Of a stretch of DNA of 64,000 nucleotides, positions 21,537 to 33,627 are shown piece after piece. The stretch comes from Golubevia sp. BC0850 (lineage: Eukaryota > Basidiomycota > Exobasidiomycetes > Golubeviales > Golubeviaceae): the NCBI GenBank assembly GCA_012976225.1, contig JAAVVG010000005.1, positions 1,042,223 to 1,106,222 on the forward strand. The letters are read 5' to 3'. The notes under the pieces are model-generated. The model did not search any database, was not told the origin of the DNA, and was given only the letters and a program-made list of their open reading frames with translations. Each line of letters opens with the position of its first letter. The first letter of the stretch is position 1. A program made the translations under genes and the position numbers.

Positions 21537-23239
21537 ATGCCATCTTTAAACGACGTTTTGTCATTCTCATCAACCTCAACTTCGACTTCACTACTACCGC
21601 CTTCAGGACACCTTCTCTTGACGGACAGTCTTGAATCTCCAGCTACTTTCTATTTGTTACATCAATTATATCATGCTATAAAACAAGGCGTTCCTGTAAT
21701 CTGGATAGCTTCAGATGGAAATGGTTTGGGCGGATTGAGAGAAGTTTGTGGGAAAGTGGTGAGTTAGAAGAGCAGAGCAAGTGAGAACTGAGATGAGAGC
21801 AGGAACAAGATGAAGAGAGAAGAGGCGGCGAATGGATTGAGATCGAGAGAGAGAGAGAGAGAGACAGCAGCAGGTCTTAGAGGGTTCTTGGATAATGACT
21901 CTGGATCTGTCAAATCACGAAGAAGCTAGAAGACAAGGAAGAGAGGGAGAGAAGTAGAATGTTTTAATGAGGCTATCAGTAGGGAAGATGCTGTCTTGGG
22001 TCCTCTCATCCTTCTACTTCGAGTTGTTCACCTTCTACGAAGCAGCCTGAATACTGAAATCTCCCTTATTGGTAAAGATTCGGGAGTGAATGGAGAGACG
22101 AAGGAGCGAGCAAACCTCACTACAAGGTTACTTTCTTTTCCTTCCTACCTCTGTTCACTCCAAGCTTCTGCTCTCAGAACCGTCTCTGAATTTCCATTTT
22201 CAAGTACGACTGGATCAGAGGCTTAGCTCACCCGGAGAATGACAGAGCAAAGCAGCAGAATTCAAAGATCTGAACACCTCTTCACTTTCAGAATCCAGAA
22301 CTAAACTCTGTCCGCCTCAATTCAAATCCACCAAGATCCAAAGAATTAAAACAAAGAAGTCTAACTCCTACTGACTACCCCAACCCCAATCCCGCAACGT
22401 TTCAACCAGGGAATTGACCTCCTCTCCTTCGCCCAAGCCGGAAAATTCAAATACATAGATGCACTTTCTTTAATCCTCCAAGAACAAGATTCATCTCAAG
22501 ATCCCTCAACTTCACAATCTTCAAATCCTCCACTTTGTCTTCGAGAATTGAAATCGATGATTTCAAAGACCTTATCTTCTCTCACCAAACTTGGAACTTC
22601 AAAAAATTCAGATACCAAAGCTCTAGTCATAATTGACGATCTAACCTCTCTAGCCTGGAATCTGCAATCAGATAATTCAAAAGGAAAAGGGGATGAAAGG
22701 ATAGCAAGAGACATTTTAAATTGGATTAGAGCTTTGAGGAGTAGTTGTGAGAAGGTGAGCTTTTTGTCCACTTTCTCCCTTTCTTTCCTCTGACCTTCTC
22801 TTAATTTTTTCAACACTTTTCTTTATCTTTTTCTTCCCCTTCGCAGTATCATTCGACTCTAACAACTCTCCTCCATTCCTCATCAACTCCACTTTCCCCA
22901 ACATCTACCTCCTCTGATTTCCTCTCCACCGAAATCTGTTTGTCTTTATTAAGGACCTGTGATTTCTGGATTGAAATCAAAGAGTTGGGTAGTGGGAAAG
23001 CTAAGGAATGTGATGGAGAGATTTGTTTACATTTGGGTGTACGTCCCTCAGGTTTGAATTCAAAGTCAATCCAAGGAGAAGGAGATGGGAGAGGATTTAC
23101 TTCAACCTCAATAGCTCAAACTCGAAAAAAGTCTTTGCTTTACAAAATCAATCAAGATGGAGTTGGGAGAGGAATGGGTGGATTGAGCGGACTGCCTGTT
23201 AAGGTTTGGGTCAGGGGAACTGACAGAGGGTTTCTTTGA
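21537..23239 (+). CDS. ELP6: Elongator complex protein 6
   Basis: Subunit of the Elp4-Elp5-Elp6 ring of Elongator, which modifies wobble uridines of tRNAs. Exons 21537-21758, 22410-22754 and 22847-23239 give 319 residues. The fold is RecA-like without a working Walker A. Seen are the N-terminal GHLLLTDSLESPATFYLLHQ, VPVIWIASDGNG, the join into GIDLLSFAQAGKFKYID, the Walker-B-like strand ALVIIDDLTSLAW (near 22620), and C-terminal beta strands ending VKVWVRGTDRG. Intron 1 is 651 bases, purine-rich at the start and pyrimidine-rich at the end. The exon 2 acceptor at 22409 is the only one nearby that keeps frame without a stop. Confidence 0.8.
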
Positions 23240-23472
23240 GAAGAGTAAGAGTTTGTATTTGTGTTTGCAAGTCTTGTCGGTATCTTTTGCATCTTGACTT
23301 GTTTGAAGAAATGAGGCTTTGAGGTTGTGAAGGATTGGAGGGGAAGTCAAATAGAAAAGAGTCAGTCCTTCAAGATCTTGTTCAAAGAGGGTATCGAGAA
23401 ATCTTCTTTCTTTCAGGAAAAGAAGGGGGGGGGGGAAGTCCCAAAGAGCAAAAGAGAACAGCAAGTTTCAAG

Positions 23473-23610
23473 AAGCTGTCGTTGAGAACTTGAACTTGGA
23501 TTGTAAACGTATTTAGAATCTGACATTTTTGTTACAACTCTAAGCTGTCGTTGAGAACTTGAACTTGGATTGTAAACGTATTTAGAATCTGACATTTTTG
23601 TTACAACTCT
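23473..23610. repeat. Perfect 69-base tandem duplication
   Basis: Bases 23473-23541 are repeated directly at 23542-23610, each unit running from AAGCTGTCGTTGAG to TTACAACTCT. It lies between the converging ends of ELP6 and GLO1, in 3' flanking DNA. It looks like a recent slippage or unequal copy event. Confidence 0.95.
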
Positions 23611-23698
23611 GAGTCAACATGAAAATCAAAGATCAAGCGTTTCAACATTTCAACACGTCAATTCGTAAGTCGCCAGCTTCTTATTCTTGCTGGAGCAT

Positions 23699-24689
23699 CT
23701 AGTTCTTCTGCTGTCCGATGAGCTCTACCCAATACGAGTCAGGATCTAATGCGAATGCTGGCAAAGAAAAAAAAGAGGAAGAGAGGCAACAGATGGTGAG
23801 TTCTCGTACCAACCCATCTCCCCTTTCTCTACTCTCTACTCACCAATATTCTTCATCTTCCCATCAGTCAACCTCTTCTGGAATTGAACTCCAAGTTTCT
23901 CCAATCTCTCACAAGCTTCCTCAATGTTAGGAACAGAAACACAAGTGTGACCAAACCCTTGAGGTTCCTTATTTCCATTATGATAGACTTGTCCCTCTTT
24001 CTTCTCAGAACCCTTGTTCCAAGTTAATTCGAGAATTCCTTCACGTTCAGAACGAGAAACACCCTTTTGATTGGATGATTCATTGTCGTAAGCTAGGAAG
24101 AAAAGTTTGAAATCTCCGGCATCGTGGGAGTCGATGAGAGTCATTCCTAGGATCTGAGAGGGCCAAAAAAACAAAGAAGAGGGGATTCGGATTAGTGAAG
24201 AACTTGTAAGTGTTTTGAAATGGAAGTTGAGGTGAAGGTCCTGAAGAAGAGGTTCTTCTTGCGGGGACGTTCGAAAAGAACGAAGCTAGGAATCGAGTCG
24301 AGAGAACTCACCTCGCAGTAGAAGTGCAAAGACTTTTCTGGATCTTTGACACGTAACATGGTGTGGCTGTATAGTTTCGAAGAGAGGGAGAGGAGAAAAG
24401 GCTGAGGTAAGTCAAAGACTGAATCGTCTGATCAAACTTTCAGCTGTGAGCTGGCAACTGACTTAAACTTGTAACCTTGGGTTTCTGTAGAAGCAGTTGA
24501 ATAAGATCGAGTAGAAGGTACCATGAATGGAGAAGAAGATGTAAGAGAAAGAGATTGAGAAGGAGATAGAGGTTTAACGAATCGGTGATTGGAACGAGAG
24601 GAAGAAGAAGAAGAAAGTCTGAGTGAAAGGTTCCTTGGGATGAGTGATCTGGTGTGAGTGGAAAGATACGAACCAGCTGAAGCAGGCAT
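23699..24689 (-). CDS. GLO1: Lactoylglutathione lyase (glyoxalase I)
   Basis: Converts the methylglyoxal-glutathione hemithioacetal to S-lactoylglutathione. Minus-strand exons are 24463-24689, 24312-24366, 23844-24153 and 23699-23757, giving 216 residues, one glyoxalase domain. All four expected metal ligands are visible: His in KFNHTMLRVKDP, Glu in GILELTWNKG, His in GFGHTCVSVP and Glu in SYWVELIG of the short last exon. The first 55 or so residues are Arg/Ser-rich without acidic residues, like a mitochondrial presequence; an inner Met before RSYST could give a cytosolic form. The start at 24689 is the first ATG after a stop-rich stretch. Confidence 0.93.
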
Positions 24690-24956
24690 TGCGAGTATTA
24701 GATTAGTTTGTGAGGTTGAGATTGCGATGTCGTGTGCAGTGGGAACTGGGAAGCAAAGAACGTCCGAAAGTTGGAGAGAGGAGAAGGCGAGAAGGCGATA
24801 CTCCACATTCGGCACTCCTTCGGCACTTGATCGACCTCCTTCGTGGTTCCTTCTCTTCCGAACTCTCTGCTGCAATGATCTGATGTTTCTCGTACATATC
24901 TATCCCATACTTTACTTGTGGGAGTAGTAGACTAGTAGGGTAGCAATTGCACAGGA

Positions 24957-25229
24957 AAAGGGTCCGAGATTGGCTCGCAGTTGCGCTGGTGCGGCGATCT
25001 CTAGACTGGCAAAAAAGTTCAAGAGCGAAAACTCAGACCCTCTTTTTTTCTTCCTTCCCAACCATCGCATCTCTTTGCTTCTTTACCATCCGTTAGCCAG
25101 TCAATACAGGAAAGGTTAGTACTGTGATGGACAACACTTGACTAAACTGCTGCCTTCAAGTACAACGTCGCCAGGCGAGCTGAGATCTGTTCTTGTCCTT
25201 TTTCTCTTTCCTTCTCCCCAGCTTTCATC
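24957..25229 (+). promoter_or_regulatory. Repeated 5' flank of LRR copy C with palindrome
   Basis: Shares the GGGTCCGAGATTGGCTCGC block with copy A (6040) and copy D. The 11-base palindrome TCGCCAGGCGA lies at 25168-25178, 52 bases before the ATG. From 25048 the sequence is an exact inverted copy of 37619 downward. Confidence 0.5.
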
Positions 25230-26701
25230 ATGGATCAGCAAGTCGCCAGTCAGACAGTAGAGAGGCAGTCAACAGCCTTCCATTCACTTCCAGAGGATCC
25301 CACACCTCCCATTGTCGAGGAGGTCATGATTGGGACGGGAAGAGCGAAGAGGTTGGGCCAGATTGGAAGGAAAAGGGAGCAGAGAACAGAAGGTGAGTCG
25401 TTAAAGATCGGCCTGTCTCTCTGTTTGTGAGCTCACCTTTTCTTCCATTTGGATTCTCCGATCAGATCAAGAGATTTAACTCTCTCAGCTCTGGCTGCGA
25501 GCTCCGAGTCCGGATACAATCGTTGGCTTCCTCATCTCCTTCAAGCTGTCAGTCTCTCGCTGATCAACGTTCACTGTCTCTACGATCTCCTGGAAAATGA
25601 TGCTTCTAAAGGTCTCTTTGTCAAGAGCATCAGCACCATGCCTATTCCAGAAGATGCTTCGCCCGCGGATGGTGCTTCCTTTGAAAAGCTCTGGGGATAA
25701 CTCCAGCTCGCTCTTGGACGGAAGGTTACTCAGGACGAAGCAGAATGGTTTATTCTTGGATTTATGATTGAGAAGTGCCGGAAGCTCCAGACTCTAATCC
25801 TACGTCGCGGCATCTTCCACTTCCCTCTCACGGAGCAGAAAGGGGTTCCCTTCCATTTCCTGACATACTTTCTCGGGAAATTATTCCTTGGAGGCTCTGA
25901 GAATATATCCGGAATGATGAACGCTCAGAACATGATTTGGAACCTAGTCTTCTGCCCTCATCTACGTCAAGCCTCTCTCCATTTCATTGTGACGCTAGAA
26001 GGCTACAACTTTCTTTTGGAGTATTCAGAAATTTTCAAAGGTTTGTCAAAAGTCAAACAACTCGCTCTCTCACCCTTCTTAATCCGGGATGATAGTTCTA
26101 TCGACAGAAGGGTGTGGATAGGGAGAAAATGGAGCAAATATTTGGGGGGAGGAAATCTAGAGACGACAGCGGTTTATCAATTTCTTCAGGTTACCGACTC
26201 TCTGGATTCTATCGAAATAGCTTTCAGAGGTGCAATCACTGTTTCCAGAGTCATGTCAGATGCAGATGTCACAACGGAATGTCTCTCAAGTCTCTTCAAC
26301 TCTTATTCTTCCATCAAACATCTTCGCCTCATCGATCTTAATCCTACGCAATCCATCAAGACGGATCTTTCAATCTTCACAAATCTGAAGATCTTGAGCC
26401 TAAATTGTTTCGTGCTGGAGGGAATGAAGACAGGAGCACTAGGCTCCTCGCTGTCAAGCGCCGAGATTCTTCATCTTCCATTCTACAGGTTCGTTGAATC
26501 TACTCCCAGAACCGACGACTTTGAAGACGAGGGTCTACTATACAAAGTCCTCTCGAACGGGTTCCTTCCAAACCTGAGACAGATAGTTCTACCATCTAGA
26601 CCAATTGACGCAAACGCTCTAGAAGCAACATCCTCCCGCTCAGTAATCCTTTGGGAAGCGGGAAGGAAGCTGTTGAGAGACAGCGAGATGGTCAAAAGTG
26701 G
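25048..26701. repeat. Left arm of 1.65 kb inverted repeat IR2
   Basis: Reverse complement of 35966-37619; paired positions always sum to 62667, so no indel over 1654 bases, and no mismatch was found in the stretches compared. The arms are LRR copies C and D. Outside the arms both flanks stay homologous but clearly differ: on one side the promoter block, on the other the last codons. Confidence 0.93.
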
Positions 26702-26904
26702 GAAGGTCAAGCTCAGGAAGTTAGAGGTAGGAGAACCAAGTGTGTTAGGCATTTGAAAATCTCGCTCTGATACACAGTAGCTCAAGACATACTGGACACA
26801 AGGAACTGAATTTCCCTCTATTCCTTCCTATTGCAATGGGCGATGCTTTCAAGGGAGAGAACTGTATCTCAACCCGAGATTGGATTTCTCCTTTTCCTCG
26901 TTGA
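25230..26904 (+). pseudogene. LRR/F-box-like family member, copy C
   Basis: Exon 1 from 25230 (MDQQVASQTVERQ) ends with a GTGAGT donor at 25394; exon 2 follows the acceptor at 25467. The frame that joins exon 2 is a different one from that of the ATG, so exon 1 carries a frameshift near 25323-25340. An in-frame TAA at 25698 interrupts the body; copies D and E have the same stop. After it the frame is open to 26756 (ATG at 25764, 330 codons) with repeated leucine-rich strands (LQTLIL, VKQLALS, SIKHLRLID, LKILSLNC). The terminal intron is lost and the last exon relic (26837-26904) lacks its AG acceptor. A shortened product from 25764 is possible. Confidence 0.65.
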
Positions 26905-27801
26905 TCTGCTTTCAGAGGACGAAGTAGGATTCTAGAACAAAAAGGTAGCAGGCGCCTTTTAATTGTCTTCATTCCTCTCAAATGATGTGACAATTTGGGC
27001 TGGGGAGAAGGAATAGATAGTGTATGAACTTGTGGCTCAACAACAAAAGTGCTGCTTTCCGTCTCGTCTTTTCTTCAAATCGTGTTTGATCACTTTTTTC
27101 AGAAGGGTCTTGATCTAGAATGAACAGACTTCCTAATTACTGATATCCTCTTCGCGAAGCTGAACTTCTGAACCCTGGCTCGTGGAGAAACAATTAGGAA
27201 GGCGGAAAATGAGAAAGTTGCTGCTGAGCGTGTATTGCAAATTCAAGGAGAAAAAAAAGATAGCCAATCAAGTTGCTAAGGGTCAATTGCGGAGACGAAA
27301 GATTCTTTCAGGGAGGGGGGAGATGAACATTGAATGAAAGTCGAGAACAGCAGGCGAAAGTCACTGAACAGTGGAATTTGGGGAGGGGGGAATTAGACGA
27401 AAAGAGAGAGAGGGGGGGGGGAGGAGCAAGGCTTTGAGAGCAAGAAACAAAAGAGAATAAAAGGAATCGAGCCAAAAAGAAAGACGGAAAAAGAGGGAGG
27501 GGGAGGAGTTACGTGTTTCTTGATATTTTGCGTTTTGCGAGAGATTACATTGCTGTGAATCCAGGGAAGAAATGAAAAGGATTTTTGAAGTGAATTTGGG
27601 AAGAAGTAGAAGACGAAGAATTGAGGAGTTTGCGTTTGGAAGAGAAAAGAGATAATGTACAACATCCTTTAATTCGAATCTAAGAGAATTGTTTTTTTTG
27701 CACAGCAAAAAGATTCTTGAAGAATTAAATTCTAATGAATGACACGAATTTTGAATGGCTTGAAGTGATAGAAGAATAGACTTTCTACCTAACCAGAATT
27801 A
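26905..27801. other. Intergenic region
   Basis: No gene recognised. It contains G runs near 27317 and 27412 on a purine-rich plus strand, which is the transcribed downstream region of the convergent PBS2 gene read in antisense. Confidence 0.4.
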
Positions 27802-30256
27802 CTACGTGACCACCGTTAAATCGTCTTTCAATTCGGGTAAAGCAGGACTTTCCGCCGGACTTTCATTTCCATTCCCACTTTCCACATCATTTTCACCTTC
27901 TTTCTTCTGTCCCAAAACTGTTTCAACCCAACCAATCATATCAACCTTGTCACCCAATTCTTGATCCTTGATTAAGAACGGGTGTTTCAAAAGTTGAGCA
28001 TAAGTAGGTCTTCTCTCCGGAATTTTCTCTAAACATCGATTAACGAAATCGTTTGCTTCTTCATCATAATCGTATTTCCCCTCACCTTTGGCTGGCATTT
28101 GAGGTCTATCTCCATGAACAATGGCTTGTAATTGAGCGAAAACGTTTGAATAAGTTTCAGGTGGATAAGGATAAGTTCCTAAAGTCATTTCAACCATACT
28201 TAAACCTAATGACCAAACATCAGATGCAACAGTATAAGTTCCCAACATGTTTTGAGATTCACCTTTGATTCTTTCTGGTGCCATATAAGATTGACAACCA
28301 ATGTTGGTTTTTGCTAAGGATTTTTCCAATTGACCTGAAACTCCGAAATCACATAATTTAACTTCTCCTTTTCTATTAACTAAAACGTTGGTTGGTTTAA
28401 CATCTCTATGCATGATTTGTAATTCATCTTTTAAAAATCTTAATCCTTTTACCATGCTTGAAGTCACTCTTGCCAAAACATCACAAGGGACTGTTCCTTT
28501 TCCTTGACAGAGTTTATCCAAACTTCCAGCATCCATGAATTCCATACAATAATAAACACAACTTTCAATAAAGAAAGCTCCATAGAATTCAACAATTTCA
28601 GGTGCTGTGGCTCTATGTAGAATGTCTAATTCCATAATGATTCCATTCAACTTCGATTCGTCAAGTTCTAATCGGATTTCCTGTTTAGTTTTGAGAAAGG
28701 AAAGAATGATCAGCCAGTTTCTCGCTTAACTTCTCATCTCTCTCCTCCTTCCCTTCTCTCCCTTCGAAACTCACCTTCATAGCCATCTCAACATTAGTAG
28801 TCATATGTTTGACCTTCCTAACAGTTCCATAATTCCCCTTTCCTAATTCCTGCATCAATTTCAAATCCTCCATATTGATTTTGAAACTGGTTCCATTCCC
28901 AAATTCCACTCCACTAGCATGTAAAATCGCCTTGCCACCGAAATTCAACCTTCCACTTGGATCTACGATTTTACTGAAATTAGCAAAGGCAGATCCCATA
29001 GCTCCACCGCCATTTCCACCAGTCGAACTTCCGCTCCCACTGGGTAGTCTAGGAGGAGCAGCTCTATTTCCCATCCCTGTACCTAAACCATGAGCCACTC
29101 CTGGAGGACCTCTTTGAGGTGGAGCTGAAGGTTCAGGTCCGATACCCATATCTGATAATTTGAGACCAGGTCGATTCTTCTTCATTCCCATAGAAGAAGG
29201 TGGACCTGAAATTCCACCTGGTCTTGAAGAAGAAGACATCGGACCTCCTCCTCCTCCTCCGAATCTAGGTCCTCCACTCCCACCACTTGATCCAGGTGGT
29301 CCACCTCTGAAACCGTTCGTCGGACCTCCAGATCCCATTCCTATGGAACCCCCATTTCCTAATATCGAATTGGCATCGATTCTTTGATCATGCCCTAAGA
29401 CGTTCATTGGTGAGGATGAGGAAGAGGATCGGTTTGCATTCTGGAGAGCGGGTTGAGAAGAGTTCAAGATTAGAATTCTTGCTTCTGTCCCCAAGAATCT
29501 GTTTGCCGCCTCTCTAACAAGATGAGAATCTACTCACAGCAGCTAATTTCGCTTGTAAAGAGGGTGGTAACCTAGTACTAGCCATTTGTCTCGTTCTCTC
29601 ATTGACACCTGCTAATCCACCCATTCCCATGTTATTGCTACTACTACTACTACCACTACTCATTCCCATTGAAGGAGGACCACCACCTCCTGGAGGTCTT
29701 CTAGAAGGTGGACCTCCGCTTCCCATCTGAGGTTGAGATTGAGTTGGAGTTGAAACTCCACTGGAGGATGAAGAAGAAGTGGTTGAGATTGATGGTCTTT
29801 GTTGAGGATGTGATTGAGGAGTTGGAGTTGAAGAGGTTGGAGTTGGAGGAAGAGAGAAGTCTGAAGATAGGCAGTAGAGAGATGAGATGAGTGGAGACAG
29901 AGGAGAGAAGAGAGAGGTGGGTGGGATGGAGTAAGCTTCTCGCTCGTGGGTTCAATCTGTAAAAGACTGATATGATTGTAATATCTGAGTCGAATCAAAC
30001 GAGTGAAAGAGATGACTCTCATGCTAGCATCTCACTGCTACTGCTGTTACTGTTACTAACCTTTGCCATTCCCACTGTCATCTACATCACCTGGAGTCGT
30101 GTTGGTTGAATTGGAAGCGTCTGAAAGATTCGGGTCTTGATCAAAACCTGGACTTAAGTTTGGTTCTGAAGTTGGGGTTAAAGCTGAATCTGAAGAGACT
30201 GATAAATCAGAGGCCGCTCTGACTAGAGAGTGAGCTCCTTCATTGCCATCCGTCAT
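27802..30256 (-). CDS. PBS2: MAP kinase kinase of the HOG stress pathway (PBS2/Wis1 type)
   Basis: Phosphorylates the Hog1 MAPK during osmotic and other stress. Exons on the minus strand are 30061-30256, 29538-29860, 28775-29440 and 27802-28680, giving 687 residues. The N-terminal half is low complexity (Ser/Thr/Pro then Gly/Pro-rich), as in Pbs2 scaffolding regions. The kinase domain begins LGKGNYGTVRKV with the ATP Lys in MAMKEIRLE. It continues with IMELDILHRATAPEIVEFYGAFF (in part, a Pbs2 signature), HRDVKPTNVL, DFGVSGQL, the activation loop SLAKTNIGCQSYMAPE with the usual Ser/Thr sites, and SDVWSLGLSM. It diverges from GPI10 across a 289-base shared promoter. Confidence 0.95.
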
Positions 30257-30545
30257 TCTTGGCTACTTGATGCTAATCTCTTTCCGCGTGGATTGTGATG
30301 GATCCAATCTTGTTGATTGTTGGGAGAGAGAGAGAGAGAGATAGAGAGAGGGTAGAGAGTTGAAGCTTTGAAGTTGGAATGAGCTGAGCTGCTTCAAATG
30401 GCTTTTGCTCCAGTCTTCGTTGCTCGATCGCTTCTCTTCTTACTCGCTTGACTCCTTTTTTCAAGCTGAACGCAGGATTCGACCAAGTTCAAGTTGTAGA
30501 TTCAAGAGGTGTTAATAACACCCTCATTTATCCAATCCAATTCAA
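30257..30545. promoter_or_regulatory. Divergent promoter between PBS2 and GPI10
   Basis: 289 bases separating two outward-reading start codons. It holds an AG repeat (30326-30352, imperfect) and no evident TATA box. Both genes must take their proximal promoters from it. Confidence 0.6.
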
Positions 30546-33293
30546 ATGAACGGACATGCACCAGGTTCAGAGCAATTGGAGCCACTTCGACTTCGACGAA
30601 GGTTAGAAAGAGATTTACAAAACCCATCAACCAGTCGATCCTCTTCAATTTCAACTCTTTCTGAAACCACAACCTCTTCAAACGAACAATCTCAACCTAC
30701 AACCAACAATCCTGGAAGTTCCTACTTTCATCTACCTCGAGGAACCCTTTCAAAACTATTTCTAATCTTTCTACTTCTCAGATCTCTAAATGCTCTCTTA
30801 ACCACTTCTTTCTTCCAACCAGATGAATACTGGCAATCCTTAGAATTGGCTCATAAATTCGTTTTCCGATTCGGTTATGCCACTTGGGAATGGACAGAGA
30901 CTTCTCCTAAGCTTGCTCATAACTCTTTCTTTCAGAGTTTAGGTAAAGGTCCTATAAGAACTTTTGCCTATCCTTCATTATTCGTACCTATTTATTGGAT
31001 CTTAAAGCTTACTAGACTTGATAACACAGTCATGCTAGTGAGTATCTCGTTCTTCTCTCTGTTTCCCGGAAACATCGGATCTCATCCTTCTCCCCCCTCT
31101 CTCTTTTCGACAGACTTTAGCTCCCAGACTTCTACAAGCTTTTTTCTCTGCTATTGGAGACCTCTACACTTTCAGGTTGTCTCAACGAGTTTTGAATGAA
31201 AAGGCTGCCTATCTCACAGTGAGTCGTCTCCTCTCAACCCCTCTTCATTCTAAAACCTCTATCTTCATTCTGAAAAACTTGCCGAATTTCCTTTATCCTT
31301 CTTTTCCTTTTCTGGTCCAGATAATTATCTCCTACGCCTCACTCTACACTCTCTACACTTCAACCCGAACCTTTTCAAATTCTCTCGAATCAGTTCTAAC
31401 AGCCATTGCCTTGTACTATTGGCCTTTGACACTTCAAGAAAGGGAGATTCCAGGTGCTGATCCTTTAAGATCTACTGCTCCTACTGATAGGTGAGGAACT
31501 TTTACCCCTCCCCTTTTTCCTCCTTTTTTCCCCCTTCTGCTATCTCTTCCCTTCCTTCTCTATCCTCTCTCGCCGAGATGCCTCAACGACCCAAACAAAG
31601 GCTGAAACCCCCTTAATATTCATTTCCAGACTCTCTCTCCGATACGCGTTCTGCGCAGCTGCTTGTGCCTGCATAGTTCGACCGACTAACATCATCATTT
31701 GGGCTTTCTTAGCTTTAGCTCTAGTAAGAGATTTGACTGTCAGAGTAGACTGCGTTTCGGCTGCCTTTGAAGTTTGTGTACAAATGATCATGATTGGGAA
31801 AGAAGGTTTTGGGGTTTTGTGAGTTCACTCTTCGGGCTTTTCTTTCACGAACCTACCCCGGCCTCTCTGTCGAGAGGTTGATTTGCTTAACATTCTTTCC
31901 TTTCTCTTTCAATCAAGAATCGGCGCTCTACTATTCACCTTAGGTCTAGATTCAATCTTCTACTCTCAATTAACCTTCACACCAATTTCCTTTCTTTACT
32001 CCAACGTTTTCAAATCCATTTCCTTATTTTATGGATCTCATCCTTTTCACTGGTATCTAACTCAAGGGATTCCAGTCTTAACTTTCACCACTTTCCCTTT
32101 CTTATTACACGGGATTTATCTAGTTTTCTTCAAATCTCAAGTCTTAGGAGTTTCAAAGAGGACTGCCAGATGGTTTGGAAGTTTTGGTGAAAGAGATTTG
32201 ATAGCTTTGAAATCTTTGACTAAGGTTTCCATCTTTACAATTTTGGTTTTCAGTTTGATTGGTCATAAAGAATTCAGATTCTTACAACCTTTGGTACCTA
32301 TCTTTAATTTGTTGATTACTTATTCTTTAATGGATTTAAGTCAGAGAAGAGGAGTTGACAATGATTTGGATCTAAGATCTAGAAACCAAATAATCAGATC
32401 TCAAATCGAACTTGAAGATTCTCATAGAATTATGATTTGGAGAGGTGGAGAAACGGTTTTGGTTCATGGTAGACCTCCTCTTCTCTATTCAAACTTTTCA
32501 TCTTCTCTAAAAGATGCTTCTAACATCGTTAGCTCTTCGAATTATTCCAAGTGGATAAAGAGCTTATTGCTCCTTCAACTCCCAATCGCAATCTATCTAT
32601 GTCATTTCCATGGAAAAGGACAAGTCGAAGTAATGAAGGAAGTTCGGAATCTTTGGGATGGAGGAGAATTGAAAAGCGTCGGTTTTTTGATGCCTTGTCA
32701 TTCTACTCCTTGGCAAAGTCATGTTCATAGGAAAGAATTGGAAGTTGCAAATGGAATCAATGGGAATGGAGATGATGGATTGATGTGGTTCTTGACATGT
32801 GAACCCCCGAGAGAGTGAGTATTGAAGTAATTAGACCTCAACTTCTCTGTTCTTTTCTGACAACTTCATATCCTTTTTCTCTCTCTTAATTTCAATCAGT
32901 GGCCAATCTCTTTCAACCTACAAAGATCAATCCGATTTTTTCTATCAAGATCCAATCCTTTACTTAACTTCTAGATTCCCATCTACTGTGGATTCTAGTT
33001 TCCCTCCCTCACCTCCAATTCAAAGAACCTCTTTCAAGAAACTCAGATCTTCGGTTTCGAAATCTGAGGAGTACGATTTAGGTTGGAGTCATACTTGGCC
33101 TTCTCATATCGTACTCTTTGGAAACCTTTTGCAAGTCACACGTCAAAGCTCAAAGGATCTGAAAGTTGGAGACCTGTTGGAGAAGAAAGGTTACAAGATT
33201 AGGAAACGGTTGTGGAATACGTTTAAACATGAAGATGAGAGGCGAGATGGAGATGTTGTGGTGATGGAATGGGGAGGGGTGAAGGGAAGGTAA
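30546..33293 (+). CDS. GPI10: GPI mannosyltransferase 3 (GPI10/PIG-B), GT22 family
   Basis: Adds the third mannose to the GPI anchor precursor in the ER membrane. Exons 30546-31037, 31114-31218, 31321-31490, 31630-31818, 31918-32814 and 32900-33293 give 748 residues. Seen are the GT22 loop signature FFQPDEYWQSLE with the catalytic-region acidic pair (near 30815), many hydrophobic membrane segments, RPTNIIIW, YGSHPFHWYLTQG and HKEFRFLQPL, all typical of this family. All five introns are short and keep frame. The N-terminal 70 residues are Ser/Thr-rich and cytosolic-looking. It shares its promoter with PBS2. Confidence 0.92.
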
Positions 33294-33627
33294 GGTGGGA
33301 AGATGAGTTGGTTCGAATGATTGGAAATCGGTTCTGTTAGTGCCTATCCTATTTCTCTTTAATTGAATAATGACATACCCATGATTTCGAACGCAAAGGG
33401 GAAAACGTGCTTGTTCTCTCATACCCAACTGACTTGCCTCCGTTGTGCTCTGTCTTTCTGAGATCCCTGGAGTCTCTTGAAACTTCCCAAGATTGCTTTT
33501 TATCTCTGTACGCACTGATTGACAGTTGCAAGTTGTCCCCGATATCTCCTGTTATCGCCGATCCTTCCACTCTACTTTCAACTTTTTCAAACTCTTTCGC
33601 CTCTTCTTCCCAACCTCTGCCATTAAA

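Noticed and set aside
25640-25770. Intron that would remove the shared TAA of the LRR copies
   Set aside because: No GT-AG pair around 25698 keeps the conserved frame on both sides, so I treat the TAA as a real stop.
29660-30022. 120-codon alternative frame in the PBS2 region
   Set aside because: Overlaps PBS2 exon 2 and intron 1 in another frame; Leu/Gln-rich because of the repetitive Ser/Thr/Pro-coding sequence.
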